Shown here one piece after another: positions 9,638 through 17,877 of a stretch of 64,000 bases of DNA. Numbering within the stretch: the first letter of the stretch is position 1; each line of letters opens with the position of its first letter. The notes beneath the pieces are model-generated. The model saw nothing but the letters and a program-made list of their open reading frames with translations, was not told where the DNA came from and made no database searches. The DNA lies in the NCBI RefSeq assembly GCF_000340965.1, contig NZ_ANAY01000016.1, positions 88,797 to 152,796 of the forward strand, written 5' to 3'. This DNA is from Nocardiopsis kunsanensis DSM 44524 (GTDB lineage Bacteria > Actinomycetota > Actinomycetes > Streptosporangiales > Streptosporangiaceae). A program made the position numbers and the translations under genes.

Positions 9638-10780
9638 ATGATCTCACCTCCACCGCACGTCCCCGGACCCGGCGACGACCCCGCATGGGTCGAACGCGAC
9701 ACCCACGCCACGCGCCGGTGGGCCGACGAAGCCGTGCGCAAGGTGATGGCCGACGCCAACCGCTCGGCCGATACCCACCTGCACACCTTCCCCCTCCCGG
9801 AGGAATGGGGCATCGACCTCTACCTCAAGGACGAGTCGGTCCATCCCACAGGCAGCCTCAAACACCGTCTCGCGCGGTCCCTGTTCCTGTACGGGGTGGC
9901 CAACGGGTGGATCACCGAGAGCACGACGATCGTGGAGGCCAGCTCCGGGTCGACCGCCGTCTCGGAGGCCTACTTCGCGCAGTTGATCGGGCTGGAGTTC
10001 GTCACGGTCATCCCGCGCAGTACGAGCCCGGAGAAGATCGCGCTCATCGAGAGGTACGGCGGCCGCTGCCACTTCGTCGACGCTCCCTCGGCGATGTACA
10101 CCGAGGCCGAGCGTCTGGCCACCGAGACCGGCGGGCACTACATGGACCAGTTCACGCACGCCGAACGCGCCACGGACTGGCGGGGCAACAACAACATCGC
10201 CGAGTCGATCTTCGAGCAACTGGCACTGGAACGCTACCCCTGCCCGGAGTGGGTCGTCGTGGGGGCCGGGACCGGGGGCACCTCGGCGACCATCGGCCGC
10301 TACTTGCGTTACCGTCGCCTGGGCACCCGCCTCGCGGTGGTCGACCCGGAGAACTCGGCGTTCTTCCCCGGATGGGTGACGGGAGCCTCCGACTACGCGA
10401 CCGGCATGCCCTCGGGTATCGAGGGGATCGGCCGGCCCCGCATGGAACCGAGCTTCGTCCCCTCGGTGATCGACCTGATGATGCCGGTGCCCGACGCCGC
10501 CAGCATCGCGGCCATGCGGGACCTGCACGACCGTACGGGGCTGTCGGCGGGCGGCTCGACCGGAACGAACCTGTGGGGTGTGTGGCACCTGATCGCCCGT
10601 ATGCTCCGCGAGGGCCGCAAGGGCAGTGTGGTCACACTCATCTGCGACGGCGGCGAGCGTTACCAGCACAGCTACTACGACGACACGTGGGTGAAGGAGC
10701 GCGGCATGGACCCGGCCCCTTACCGCACGGCGATCGAACGGCTGTTGTCGGACGGTGTGTGGGAGCCTCCCCGCGCCTGA
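9638..10780 (+). CDS. PLP-dependent cysteine synthase/desulfhydrase-family enzyme (Cds1-like)
   Basis: A fold-type II PLP enzyme of about 380 residues. GSLKHRLAR carries the Schiff-base lysine (~K75), [10 protein letters not shown] (~residue 107-116) is the substrate-binding loop, and [13 protein letters not shown] (~208-220) binds the PLP phosphate. The opening [22 protein letters not shown] segment resembles actinobacterial Cds1, an L-cysteine desulfhydrase, rather than CysK/CysM. The product is therefore probably H2S, pyruvate and ammonia from cysteine, by family inference. The start is uncertain: ATGs at 9626 and 9638 are candidates, and 9581 overlaps the TPR stop but would add an Arg/Pro-rich leader. 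The gene converges on parE with a strong terminator between. Confidence 0.8.
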   Translation: MISPPPHVPGPGDDPAWVERDTHATRRWADEAVRKVMADANRSADTHLHTFPLPEEWGIDLYLKDESVHPTGSLKHRLARSLFLYGVANGWITESTTIVEASSGSTAVSEAYFAQLIGLEFVTVIPRSTSPEKIALIERYGGRCHFVDAPSAMYTEAERLATETGGHYMDQFTHAERATDWRGNNNIAESIFEQLALERYPCPEWVVVGAGTGGTSATIGRYLRYRRLGTRLAVVDPENSAFFPGWVTGASDYATGMPSGIEGIGRPRMEPSFVPSVIDLMMPVPDAASIAAMRDLHDRTGLSAGGSTGTNLWGVWHLIARMLREGRKGSVVTLICDGGERYQHSYYDDTWVKERGMDPAPYRTAIERLLSDGVWEPPRA

Positions 10781-10803
10781 GCGGCGCGCCCCCGCGACAG
10801 GAA

Positions 10804-10844
10804 CGGTGGCCGCACCCCGGGAGGCCGGGGTGTTGCGGCCACCG
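10804..10844. terminator. Bidirectional terminator between the PLP-enzyme gene and parE
   Basis: A long imperfect hairpin: CGGTGGCCGC plus ACCCC pairs with GGGGT and GCGGCCACCG across a GTT bulge. It lies between convergent stops at 10780 and 10888. Confidence 0.75.
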
Positions 10845-10887
10845 CCGGAAACAGCCGAGGTGTCCGGCTCCTGGCGTTGCCGGTGCC

Positions 10888-12993
10888 TCAGGCGTCGATG
10901 CGTGCGGCATCGAGCTCTTGCGCGCCGTCCTGGATGAACCGGCGGCGCGGGGCCACCTCGTTACCCATGAGCAGGTTGAACACCGACGCGGCCTCCTCGG
11001 CCTGCTCCACCCGGATCCGGCGCAGCGTGCGGTGGCTCGGGTCCATGGTGGTCTCGGCGAGCTGGTCGGCATCCATCTCACCCAACCCCTTGTACCGCTG
11101 CACCGGTTCCTTCCAGGAGATGCCGCGCTTCTCGAGATCGAGCAGGGTGCGCTGCAGCTCGGCGTCGGAGTAGGTGTAGATGTAGCGGTCTTCCTTCTTG
11201 GCCCCACGTTTGCGCTTGGTGTTGGTGATCTCGATGCGGTGCAGCGGCGGCACGGCCGCGTAGACCCGCCCGGCCTCCAACATGGGGCGCATGTAGCGGT
11301 AGATGAGGGTGAGCAGCAGGCACCGGATGTGGGCGCCGTCGACGTCGGCGTCGGCCATGAGGATGATGCGGCCGTAGCGCGCTGCGTCGATGTCGAACGT
11401 ACGCCCGGAACCGGCGCCGATCACCTGCAGGATGGCGGCGCACTCGGCGTTCTTGAGCATGTCCGCGACAGAGGACTTCTGCACGTTGAGGATCTTGCCC
11501 CGGATCGGCAGCAGCGCCTGGAACTCCGAGTCGCGTGCCAGTTTGGCAGTACCGAGGGCGGAGTCCCCCTCGACGATGAAGAGTTCGCTGTGCTCCAGGC
11601 CCTCGCTGCGACAGTCCACGAGTTTGGCCGGGAGCGCCGAACTCTCCAGGGCGTTCTTGCGGCGCTGGGTCTCGCGCTGCTGGCGGGCGGCCAGGCGGGC
11701 CTTGGCGGCGCCCACGACCTTCTCCAGGACGTTGCGGGCCTTGACCTTGTCCGCACGCTTGGTGGAGGCCAGCCACTCCTTGAGGTGCGAGCCCATGATC
11801 TGGGAGACGATGCGCGTCGCGGCGGAGGTGCCCAGGATCTCCTTGGTCTGACCCTCGAACTGCGGTTCGGGAAGGCGCACGGTCACGACCGCGGTCAGGC
11901 CCTCCTGGGTGTCGTCCTTGATGACGGGGTCGTCGCTGTTCTTGAGGAGTTTGCTGGCGCGCAGCTGGTCGTTGATCACCCGCACCAGGGCGCGTTCGAA
12001 CCCGTTGAGGTGGGTGCCGCCCTTGGGGGTGGCGATCACGTTGACGAAGGAACGCACCGTGGTGTCGTAGCCGGTACCCCAGCGCAGGGCGATGTCGACG
12101 TCGAGTCGGCGTTCGACGTCGGTGGGCACCATGTGCCCTTCCTCGTCCAGCACCGGCACGGTCTCGTTGAAGGTGCCGCTGCCCTGGACCCGCAGCACGT
12201 CGCTGACGGCCTCGTCGGTCGCCAGGTAGGTGCAGAACTCGCTGATCCCGCCGTCGAAGCGGAACTCCTCCTCGTAGTGGGGCTCGCCCTCGGTGCGCTC
12301 GTCGCGCACGGCGATGGTGAGTCCGGGGATGAGGAAAGCGGTCTGCCGTGCGCGGTCCATCAGGGACTCGCGCGCGATGTCGGCTTCCTTGAGGAAGATC
12401 TGGTTGTCGGGCCAGAAACGGATGCGGGTACCGGTGGTCTTCTGGGAGACCTTGCGTACCTGCTCCAGCCCGGAGTCCGGGGTGAACTCGGCGTCGGGCC
12501 CCTCTCCGGCGAAACGGCCGGCGATGCCTCGGCGGAAGCTGAGCGCGTGGGTGCGGCCCTGACGGTCGACCTCGACGTCGAGGCGGGACGAGAGGGCGTT
12601 GACCACGGAGGCGCCGACACCGTGGAGCCCGCCGGAGGCGTTGTAGGAACCGGAGCCGAACTTGCCACCCGCGTGGAGCTTGGTCATGACGAGCTCGACA
12701 CCGGAGAGGCCGGACTTGGGTTCGACGTCCACCGGGATCCCGCGTCCGTCGTCGGCCACGGAGACGGAACCGTCGGCGTGGAGGACGACATCGACGCGGG
12801 AACAGTAGTTGCCCAGGGCCTCGTCGACGGAGTTGTCGATGATCTCCCACATGCAGTGGGTGAGGCCGCGGCTGTCGGTGGATCCGATGTACATGCCCGG
12901 CCGTTTGCGCACCGCTTCAAGACCTTCGAGGACCGACAGGTGCCGGGCGGAATAGTCCTCGGGGTCATGGACGGCTGCGGTCAAGGCAGTCAC
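10888..12993 (-). CDS. parE: DNA topoisomerase IV subunit B
   Basis: A 701-residue ATPase subunit starting at the GTG at 12993, with AGGAG nine bases upstream. The GHKL ATPase shows EIIDNSVDEA (~50), DDGRGIPV (~77) and GLHGVGASVVNA (~110). The TOPRIM region has VEGDSALGTAK (~472) and the metal-binding DADVDG (~546). EGDSALG in place of EGDSAGG is, as far as I know, usual for actinomycete ParE. The C-terminus RRRFIQDGA is also typical. It pairs with ParC encoded at 5931-8429. A 495-base gap upstream separates it from a divergent small gene. Confidence 0.93.
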   Translation of the reverse strand: MTALTAAVHDPEDYSARHLSVLEGLEAVRKRPGMYIGSTDSRGLTHCMWEIIDNSVDEALGNYCSRVDVVLHADGSVSVADDGRGIPVDVEPKSGLSGVELVMTKLHAGGKFGSGSYNASGGLHGVGASVVNALSSRLDVEVDRQGRTHALSFRRGIAGRFAGEGPDAEFTPDSGLEQVRKVSQKTTGTRIRFWPDNQIFLKEADIARESLMDRARQTAFLIPGLTIAVRDERTEGEPHYEEEFRFDGGISEFCTYLATDEAVSDVLRVQGSGTFNETVPVLDEEGHMVPTDVERRLDVDIALRWGTGYDTTVRSFVNVIATPKGGTHLNGFERALVRVINDQLRASKLLKNSDDPVIKDDTQEGLTAVVTVRLPEPQFEGQTKEILGTSAATRIVSQIMGSHLKEWLASTKRADKVKARNVLEKVVGAAKARLAARQQRETQRRKNALESSALPAKLVDCRSEGLEHSELFIVEGDSALGTAKLARDSEFQALLPIRGKILNVQKSSVADMLKNAECAAILQVIGAGSGRTFDIDAARYGRIILMADADVDGAHIRCLLLTLIYRYMRPMLEAGRVYAAVPPLHRIEITNTKRKRGAKKEDRYIYTYSDAELQRTLLDLEKRGISWKEPVQRYKGLGEMDADQLAETTMDPSHRTLRRIRVEQAEEAASVFNLLMGNEVAPRRRFIQDGAQELDAARIDA

Positions 12994-13488
12994 TCGGACA
13001 TCTCCTGCGTCTTGAGGGCCATCGGGCTCCAGTAGCGGTGCGTGCCCTTTGTACCGCGCCGCACTGACTGAACGGGGGGTGGGCCGCGCCGAGGGCTGGT
13101 GATCCCTCACACGGTCGTCGGACGGGAGGGGACGGAAGTGGCCGGCGGTGTGCGTCCACCGCTGGGTGCGCGGCGGTATCGAGTGTTCCGCGCGGTCGGC
13201 GGGTCCTACCTCGCGCGAGACTACCACCTCCTCGTGCATGCAATCGGTGGCAGTGAGCGGGAGACCCCCGTTGCCCGGAGTATGCGGAACCGCCACAAGG
13301 ATGCGTGACCACCACAAGGGGTACACCGTTGGCAAGCGTCGACGCGCGGTGACATTGCCCCGGAAGAGGACGGAACGGAATCATCCCGACTGATTCCGCT
13401 GTCGGCGTACAGGGGATCCGGTTGGGAACGTCCGCGCCGGGTTAGATGTTGTCAGAGGTGACTAACGCCGAGTATTGAGGATGGCGAA
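12994..13488. other. Gene-free divergent region upstream of parE
   Basis: These 495 bases separate parE from the divergent 74-residue gene. Short frames on both strands lack ribosome-binding sites and recognisable products. A 10-base palindrome, GCGTCGACGC, is at 13336-13345. I see no convincing promoter or RNA gene. Confidence 0.5.
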
Positions 13489-13713
13489 GTGACTGGAACC
13501 CTTGCCCCCACCCAGCCGCTGACGGCTGCTGACCGTTGCGACCGCTGTGGTGCACAGGCGTATGTCCGGGTACTGCTGAACTCCGGCGGCGAGCTGTTGT
13601 TCTGCGCTCACCACATGCGCAAGCACGACGACTCGATCCGAAAGATCGCCTCGGACATCCAGGACGAGACGGACAAGCTCCACGAGAGCAACAACGCCAC
13701 GGACGAGCGTTAG
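13489..13713 (+). CDS. Small conserved actinobacterial protein with C-x2-C motif (DUF7455-like)
   Basis: A 74-residue protein starting with GTG at 13489, preceded by GAGG. CDRCGAQAYVRV (~residues 17-28) and FCAHH (~residues 38-42) could form a small Cys/His zinc site, and the C-terminal third is charged and helical. Small proteins of this kind are conserved beside hrdB/parE in streptomycetes; no function is established to my knowledge. It is followed directly by a strong terminator and appears monocistronic. Confidence 0.8.
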   Translation: MTGTLAPTQPLTAADRCDRCGAQAYVRVLLNSGGELLFCAHHMRKHDDSIRKIASDIQDETDKLHESNNATDER

Positions 13714-13772
13714 CCACGGCACGGTCGCGGGGCCTTCCCCGCGGCCGGTACGGCACAACAGAACAAGCTTGC

Positions 13773-13804
13773 GTAGGCGGCGGTCCCCCGGGGCCGCCGC
13801 CTAC
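13773..13804 (+). terminator. Strong intrinsic terminator
   Basis: GTAGGCGGCGG and CCGCCGCCTAC form a perfect 11-bp stem around a 10-base loop, about 60 bases after the small C-x2-C gene and before the convergent GNAT gene. Confidence 0.8.
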
Positions 13805-13854
13805 GACTGTTCCGGGGGCCTCCACACCGTCTCCACGCGGTCCGGGAACACCTC

Positions 13855-14535
13855 TCAGCCCAGGACACGGTTGTGGTAACGGCTCACCGGCACGAACCCG
13901 AAACCCTCGTACAGCCCGATCGCCGGGCCGTTGCCCTCGACCACACACAGGTAAGCGCTGCGGGCGCCTCTGTCGTGGGCCCAGGCGAGCAGGTCCTCGA
14001 GCACTCCACGCCCCACACCCCGGCCTCGGGACCCGGCAGCGGTGACCATGGCACATATCGCCGCGGATTCCCCGTCCACCACCACACAGCCACGCCCTTC
14101 TCCGTCCGGGGCGACCCCGTACCCGGCCGCGACCCGCCCCAGGACGCGTTCGATCCCACGGACCTGATGCTCGGAACCGGCGGTCAGGGCAGACCACTGC
14201 GCAGCGGGGCGGGTCCCGATCCCCGTGGTACCGGGCCCTGCGGGGCGTTCCGCGAGACCGCGCCCGAGCACGAGAGTGGGCTCGACCATCCGGTACCCGG
14301 CCCGCTCCAGCCGTGCGTCGGTCTCCTCCTCCCCCGGCCAGACCTGAACGCAGGGGGTGAGCAGGCATCCGCGATAGAAGTCGGTGACCACGTCGACATC
14401 GGCCCCGGGCTCCAGGACGAGTGCGCAGTTGGCCCGTTTGGTGACACCGTCGCTCCGCCCCAGCCGCCATCCGCCGCGTTCGACCGCCTCCAGCGCGGGC
14501 CAGTCGGCGGCCACCCGCCGCGCCCACTCGTGCAT
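13855..14535 (-). CDS. GNAT-family N-acetyltransferase
   Basis: A 226-residue protein starting at the ATG at 14535, with GAGGAG six bases upstream. The GNAT core is in the C-terminal half: SRGRGVGRGVLEDLLAW (~168-184) is the pyrophosphate-binding R/Q-x-x-G-x-G/A loop, and EGNGPAIGLYEGFGF (~200-214) is motif B. The N-terminal half may be a second, degenerate GNAT repeat, as in many actinobacterial acetyltransferases of this length. The substrate is unknown. It diverges from yaaA with an 88-base gap. Confidence 0.82.
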   Translation of the reverse strand: MHEWARRVAADWPALEAVERGGWRLGRSDGVTKRANCALVLEPGADVDVVTDFYRGCLLTPCVQVWPGEEETDARLERAGYRMVEPTLVLGRGLAERPAGPGTTGIGTRPAAQWSALTAGSEHQVRGIERVLGRVAAGYGVAPDGEGRGCVVVDGESAAICAMVTAAGSRGRGVGRGVLEDLLAWAHDRGARSAYLCVVEGNGPAIGLYEGFGFVPVSRYHNRVLG

Positions 14536-14623
14536 GCCGGTCTCCTCACCTTCGGGAAGCCGCGATGGTACCGGGGCTTACCATGGGTGCGTTCTTCCAC
14601 CCCGCCCTCGTCTGGAGTCCCGC

Positions 14624-15364
14624 ATGCTCGTCCTCCTACCGCCCTCGGAGGGCAAGGCCGCCGACGGCGACGGTCCCCCGCTCGACCTGGCCTCGTTGAC
14701 CCTTCCCGGCCTGACCGCCGCACGCCAGGAGGTCATGGCGGCTCTGACGGAGGTGTGTTCGGGGGCCGAGGAGGAAGCCCGACGGGTCCTGGGGCTCTCC
14801 CCCGCGCAGACGGACGCGCTCAAACGCAACCTGTCACTGGAGACGGCGCCGACTCTGCGGGCCGATCAGCTCTACACCGGGGTCCTCTACGACCGCCTGG
14901 CCCCGGCCGGCCTGCCCCGCACCGACCGACTGCTCATCTTCTCCGGCCTGTGGGGTGCGGTGGGCCCGGCCGACCAGCTGCCGCCCTACCGGCTGTCCAT
15001 CGGGAGCAAACTGCCGCCGCTGGGCGGGCTGGGTGCTTACTGGCGCCGGGCCGCCAAGAAGGACCTGGACGAGTTCACCGAGGGGCACCTGCTGGTGGAC
15101 TGCCGTTCCTCGGCCTACGCGTCCGCCTACAAGAACGAGGCGGCGCTGCCGGTGCGGGTCCTGCGCGAACGTGTGGTGGACGGACAGGCCGAACGGTCGG
15201 TGGTCAGCCACATGGCCAAGGCCACCCGTGGCGACATCACCCGCTCACTCCTGTTGGAGGGGGTGGAGGCGCGCACCCCGGAAGAGCTCGCCGACGCGCT
15301 GCGCGATCTGGGGCACACAGTGGAGCTCGGCCAGGGACGGCTCGACGTCGTCGTGCGCGACTGA
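14624..15364 (+). CDS. yaaA: YaaA/UPF0246 family peroxide-stress protein
   Basis: A 246-residue protein beginning MLVLLPPSEGK, the family hallmark, with GGAG upstream of the ATG at 14624. Further conserved blocks are LYTGVLYDRL, IFSGLWGAV, LPPYRLSIGSKLP and VDCRSSAYASAYK. YaaA-type proteins lower intracellular free iron and protect DNA and proteins from hydrogen peroxide in E. coli; members bind DNA through a helix-hairpin-helix-like fold. The length is close to the usual ~250. Regulation by an OxyR-type factor cannot be seen here. Confidence 0.88.
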   Translation: MLVLLPPSEGKAADGDGPPLDLASLTLPGLTAARQEVMAALTEVCSGAEEEARRVLGLSPAQTDALKRNLSLETAPTLRADQLYTGVLYDRLAPAGLPRTDRLLIFSGLWGAVGPADQLPPYRLSIGSKLPPLGGLGAYWRRAAKKDLDEFTEGHLLVDCRSSAYASAYKNEAALPVRVLRERVVDGQAERSVVSHMAKATRGDITRSLLLEGVEARTPEELADALRDLGHTVELGQGRLDVVVRD

Positions 15365-15389
15365 GCTCCCGGCGTTCGGGACGTGCGGG

Positions 15390-15686
15390 TTACTTGTTGC
15401 CGAGCTCCCGCTCGACCGCGTCGACCTTGCCGTTCAGGGCGTCGCTGACACCCTCGCGGATGTCGGCCTTGATGGTGAGCGAGATCCGGGAGGAATCCCG
15501 GCCTGCGGCCTCGGTGGCACGCCTGACCACGTCCATGACCTCGTCCCACTCGCCCTCGACGGTGGTGAACATGGCCGAGGTCTCATTGGGAAGGCCGCTC
15601 TCGCGCACCACCCGGACCGCTCGGGCCACAGCAGGCGCAAGAGACTCGGTACTACCTTCCGGGGCTACGGAGAACGCAACGATCAT
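15390..15686 (-). CDS. MTH1187/UPF0045 family thiamine-binding-like protein
   Basis: A 98-residue protein from the ATG at 15686 (MIVAFSVAPEG). The pattern AFSVAPEGSTESLAPAVARAVRVVRESGL..ETSAMFTTVEGEWDEVM matches the MTH1187/YkoF-like ferredoxin fold of UPF0045, some members of which bind thiamine or hydroxymethylpyrimidine. An upstream in-frame start would add 23 atypical residues and is disfavoured. It converges on yaaA with a 25-base gap. Ligand and pathway are inferred only from the family. Confidence 0.8.
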   Translation of the reverse strand: MIVAFSVAPEGSTESLAPAVARAVRVVRESGLPNETSAMFTTVEGEWDEVMDVVRRATEAAGRDSSRISLTIKADIREGVSDALNGKVDAVERELGNK

Positions 15687-15764
15687 GACCCCATGGTGCA
15701 TGCGCCACGCGGAACACTTCAAGCACTTCCCCCGGAAGCGCACACGTGTCTTCACCCTCTGTCA

Positions 15765-15782
15765 CGATACGGCCCAGTATCG
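15765..15782. promoter_or_regulatory. Inverted repeat, possible operator
   Basis: CGATAC and GTATCG are separated by six bases, about 80 bases upstream of the UPF0045 start in a relatively AT-rich patch. The arms and spacing suit a dimeric regulator; which one is unknown. Confidence 0.35.
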
Positions 15783-15933
15783 CAACTTTATGCCACACCT
15801 ACAGCACCTACGGCAGCATGATCCCGTCGGATGGAACACGCCTTGGTGAACACGGGTGCCGTACACAGATCGCGGAGATCAACGCTGACTGATCGCCACA
15901 CCCGCGCACGGACGGGACCGCACTCGACGCGAA

Positions 15934-15967
15934 GATGCGCCGCCCCGAGGGGTCGGGGCGGCGCATC
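15934..15967 (-). terminator. rpoD transcription terminator
   Basis: GATGCGCCGCCCC and GGGGCGGCGCATC form a perfect 13-bp stem around an eight-base loop, 43 bases beyond the rpoD stop on the minus strand. Confidence 0.85.
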
Positions 15968-16009
15968 GGACCCGGTCTCTTCGGTCTGACTCGCTACCTG
16001 GGACGCGAC

Positions 16010-17686
16010 CTAGTCCAGGTAGTCACGGAGCACCTGCGAACGCGACGGGTGACGGAGCTTCGACATCGTCTTGCTCTCGATCTGCCGGATACGCTCGCGG
16101 GTGACCCCGTAGACCTTGCCGATCTCGTCTAAAGTCTTGGGTTGGCCGTCGGTGAGACCGAAGCGCATCGAAACGACGCCGGCCTCACGCTCGGAGAGGG
16201 TGTCGAGCACAGAGTGGAGCTGCTCCTGCAACAGGGTGAAGCTGACCGCCTCACCCGGCTGAATCGCCTCGGAGTCCTCGATGAGGTCACCGAACTCGCT
16301 GTCTCCGTCCTCGCCCAGCGGAGTGTGCAGGGAGATCGGCTCGCGACCGTACTTCTGCACCTCGACGACCTTCTCCGGGGTCATGTCGAGTTCCTTGGCC
16401 AGCTCCTCCGGGGTGGGCTCACGGCCCAGGTCCTGGAGCATCTGGCGTTGCACACGCGCAAGCTTGTTGATGACCTCGACCATGTGCACCGGGATACGGA
16501 TGGTGCGGGCCTGGTCGGCCATGGCGCGGGTGATGGCCTGGCGGATCCACCACGTGGCGTAGGTGGAGAACTTGAAACCCTTGGTGTAGTCGAACTTCTC
16601 CACCGCGCGGATCAGCCCGAGGTTGCCCTCCTGGATGAGGTCCAGGAACAGCATGCCGCGGCCGGTGTAACGCTTGGCCAGCGAGACGACCAGGCGCAGG
16701 TTGGCCTCGAGCAGGTGCCTCTTGGCACGTCCGCCGTCCTCGGCGATCCAGTCCAGCTCGTCGCGCAGTTCGAAGGTGAGGGCGTCGTTCTCCTCGGAGA
16801 GCTTCTCCTCCGCGAACAGGCCGGCCTCGATGCGCTTGGCGAGCTCGACCTCCTGCTCCGCGTTGAGCAGCGGCACTTTACCGATCTGCTTCAGGTAGTC
16901 CTTGACCGGGTCTGCGGTCGCACCGGCCGCGACCACCTGGGCGGCGGGGGCGTCGTCGTCGTCCTCGTAGAGGACGAAGGAATCGTCCTCGCTGGTGGGT
17001 TTGGTCGGCGCACCCACGGCCTCGGGCTTGGCCGGTTTCTTCTCGGTCTCGGCCGGGTCCTCGACCAGCTCCAGCTCGGCGCCGGTGTGCTCGAGGTCGT
17101 CCATCTCGTCGTCGGCGAACTCTCCGGCAGGGGCGAGTTCGAGGTCCTTCTTGCCCGACTTCTTGGCGGTGTCGGCCGCAGTGCTCTTCTTCGCCGAGGT
17201 CTTCTTGGAGGTCGACTTGGCGGTGGTCTTGGCCGCCGCCGTCTTCTTGGCCGCGGGCTTCTTGGCTTCCGCCTTCTTGGCGGGGGCCTGCTTCTCCTCG
17301 GCCTGGTCCTTGTCGGACGAGTCCACCACAGCCGTGACCGTCTCGGGCTGCTCCTGCGCAGCAGCCGCACGTGCGGGCTTGGCGGCAGCAGGCTTGGCCG
17401 CGGCGGGCTTGGCGGCCGAGCGCGTCCCGGAGGAGGACTTGCGCCGCGAGGAGGACTTGCGCCGCGAAGAAGCCGACTCGGGAACGAGGACCGTCACGCC
17501 CTCCTTGGCGAGGCTGCGGAGCACGGACTGCGCCTGGGACATGGGGATTTCGGCCTCTTCGAAGGCACGGCGCACGTCCTCGGGCTCAAGGAAGCCCTGG
17601 GACCGCCCACGCTCGATCAGCTGCTGAATGACGGGCTCTTGCAGTGACTCGGACTGCTTCGAGCGAGTCGAACTGGCAGATGACAC
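16010..17686 (-). CDS. rpoD: Principal RNA polymerase sigma factor (HrdB/SigA/RpoD)
   Basis: A 558-residue primary sigma factor. The GTG at 17686 is chosen because GAGAGG lies five bases upstream; a GTG at 17692 overlaps that site. After a short N-terminal helical domain comes an Ala/Lys/Pro- and acid-rich linker (~65-240), as in streptomycete HrdB. Region 2 contains [19 protein letters not shown] (~345) and [11 protein letters not shown] for -10 recognition and melting. Region 4 ends with [13 protein letters not shown] (~525) for -35 recognition, and the protein ends RDYLD. It directs transcription of most housekeeping genes. A strong terminator follows. Confidence 0.96.
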   Translation of the reverse strand: MSSASSTRSKQSESLQEPVIQQLIERGRSQGFLEPEDVRRAFEEAEIPMSQAQSVLRSLAKEGVTVLVPESASSRRKSSSRRKSSSGTRSAAKPAAAKPAAAKPARAAAAQEQPETVTAVVDSSDKDQAEEKQAPAKKAEAKKPAAKKTAAAKTTAKSTSKKTSAKKSTAADTAKKSGKKDLELAPAGEFADDEMDDLEHTGAELELVEDPAETEKKPAKPEAVGAPTKPTSEDDSFVLYEDDDDAPAAQVVAAGATADPVKDYLKQIGKVPLLNAEQEVELAKRIEAGLFAEEKLSEENDALTFELRDELDWIAEDGGRAKRHLLEANLRLVVSLAKRYTGRGMLFLDLIQEGNLGLIRAVEKFDYTKGFKFSTYATWWIRQAITRAMADQARTIRIPVHMVEVINKLARVQRQMLQDLGREPTPEELAKELDMTPEKVVEVQKYGREPISLHTPLGEDGDSEFGDLIEDSEAIQPGEAVSFTLLQEQLHSVLDTLSEREAGVVSMRFGLTDGQPKTLDEIGKVYGVTRERIRQIESKTMSKLRHPSRSQVLRDYLD

Positions 17687-17877
17687 AAACACCTCTCGAA
17701 CGGACGTGTGGCGAGACTTCGGACCCGGTGGCCCGCCTGGCCGGAACCGGGCGCGTCACCCTCTCCCACCTGCGGCCTGGGATCCCCCACGGGGCGGGGA
17801 AGCCGAGCTTCATCCCCGCGTCGCGGGATGGAACGGCCTCTTCACTGTAAGCAAGACATTGGACTTGTTCGTACGGT

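Larger units (their letters stand above)
15687..16009. other. Gene-free region between the UPF0045 gene and rpoD
   Basis: These 323 bases contain the UPF0045 promoter region and the rpoD terminator (annotated separately). A perfect inverted repeat, CGATAC-N6-GTATCG at 15765-15782, lies about 80 bases upstream of the UPF0045 start. No coding frame is credible. Confidence 0.5.

Noticed and set aside
10888..12993. EGDSALG in place of EGDSAGG as a defective TOPRIM motif in ParE
   Set aside because: To my knowledge this variant is usual for actinomycete ParE, and the DADVDG metal site is intact, so it is not a lesion.
9685..13035. A 1116-codon plus-strand frame spanning the PLP enzyme gene and parE
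   Set aside because: It crosses a terminator and two well-identified genes on different strands and reads as low-complexity shadow.
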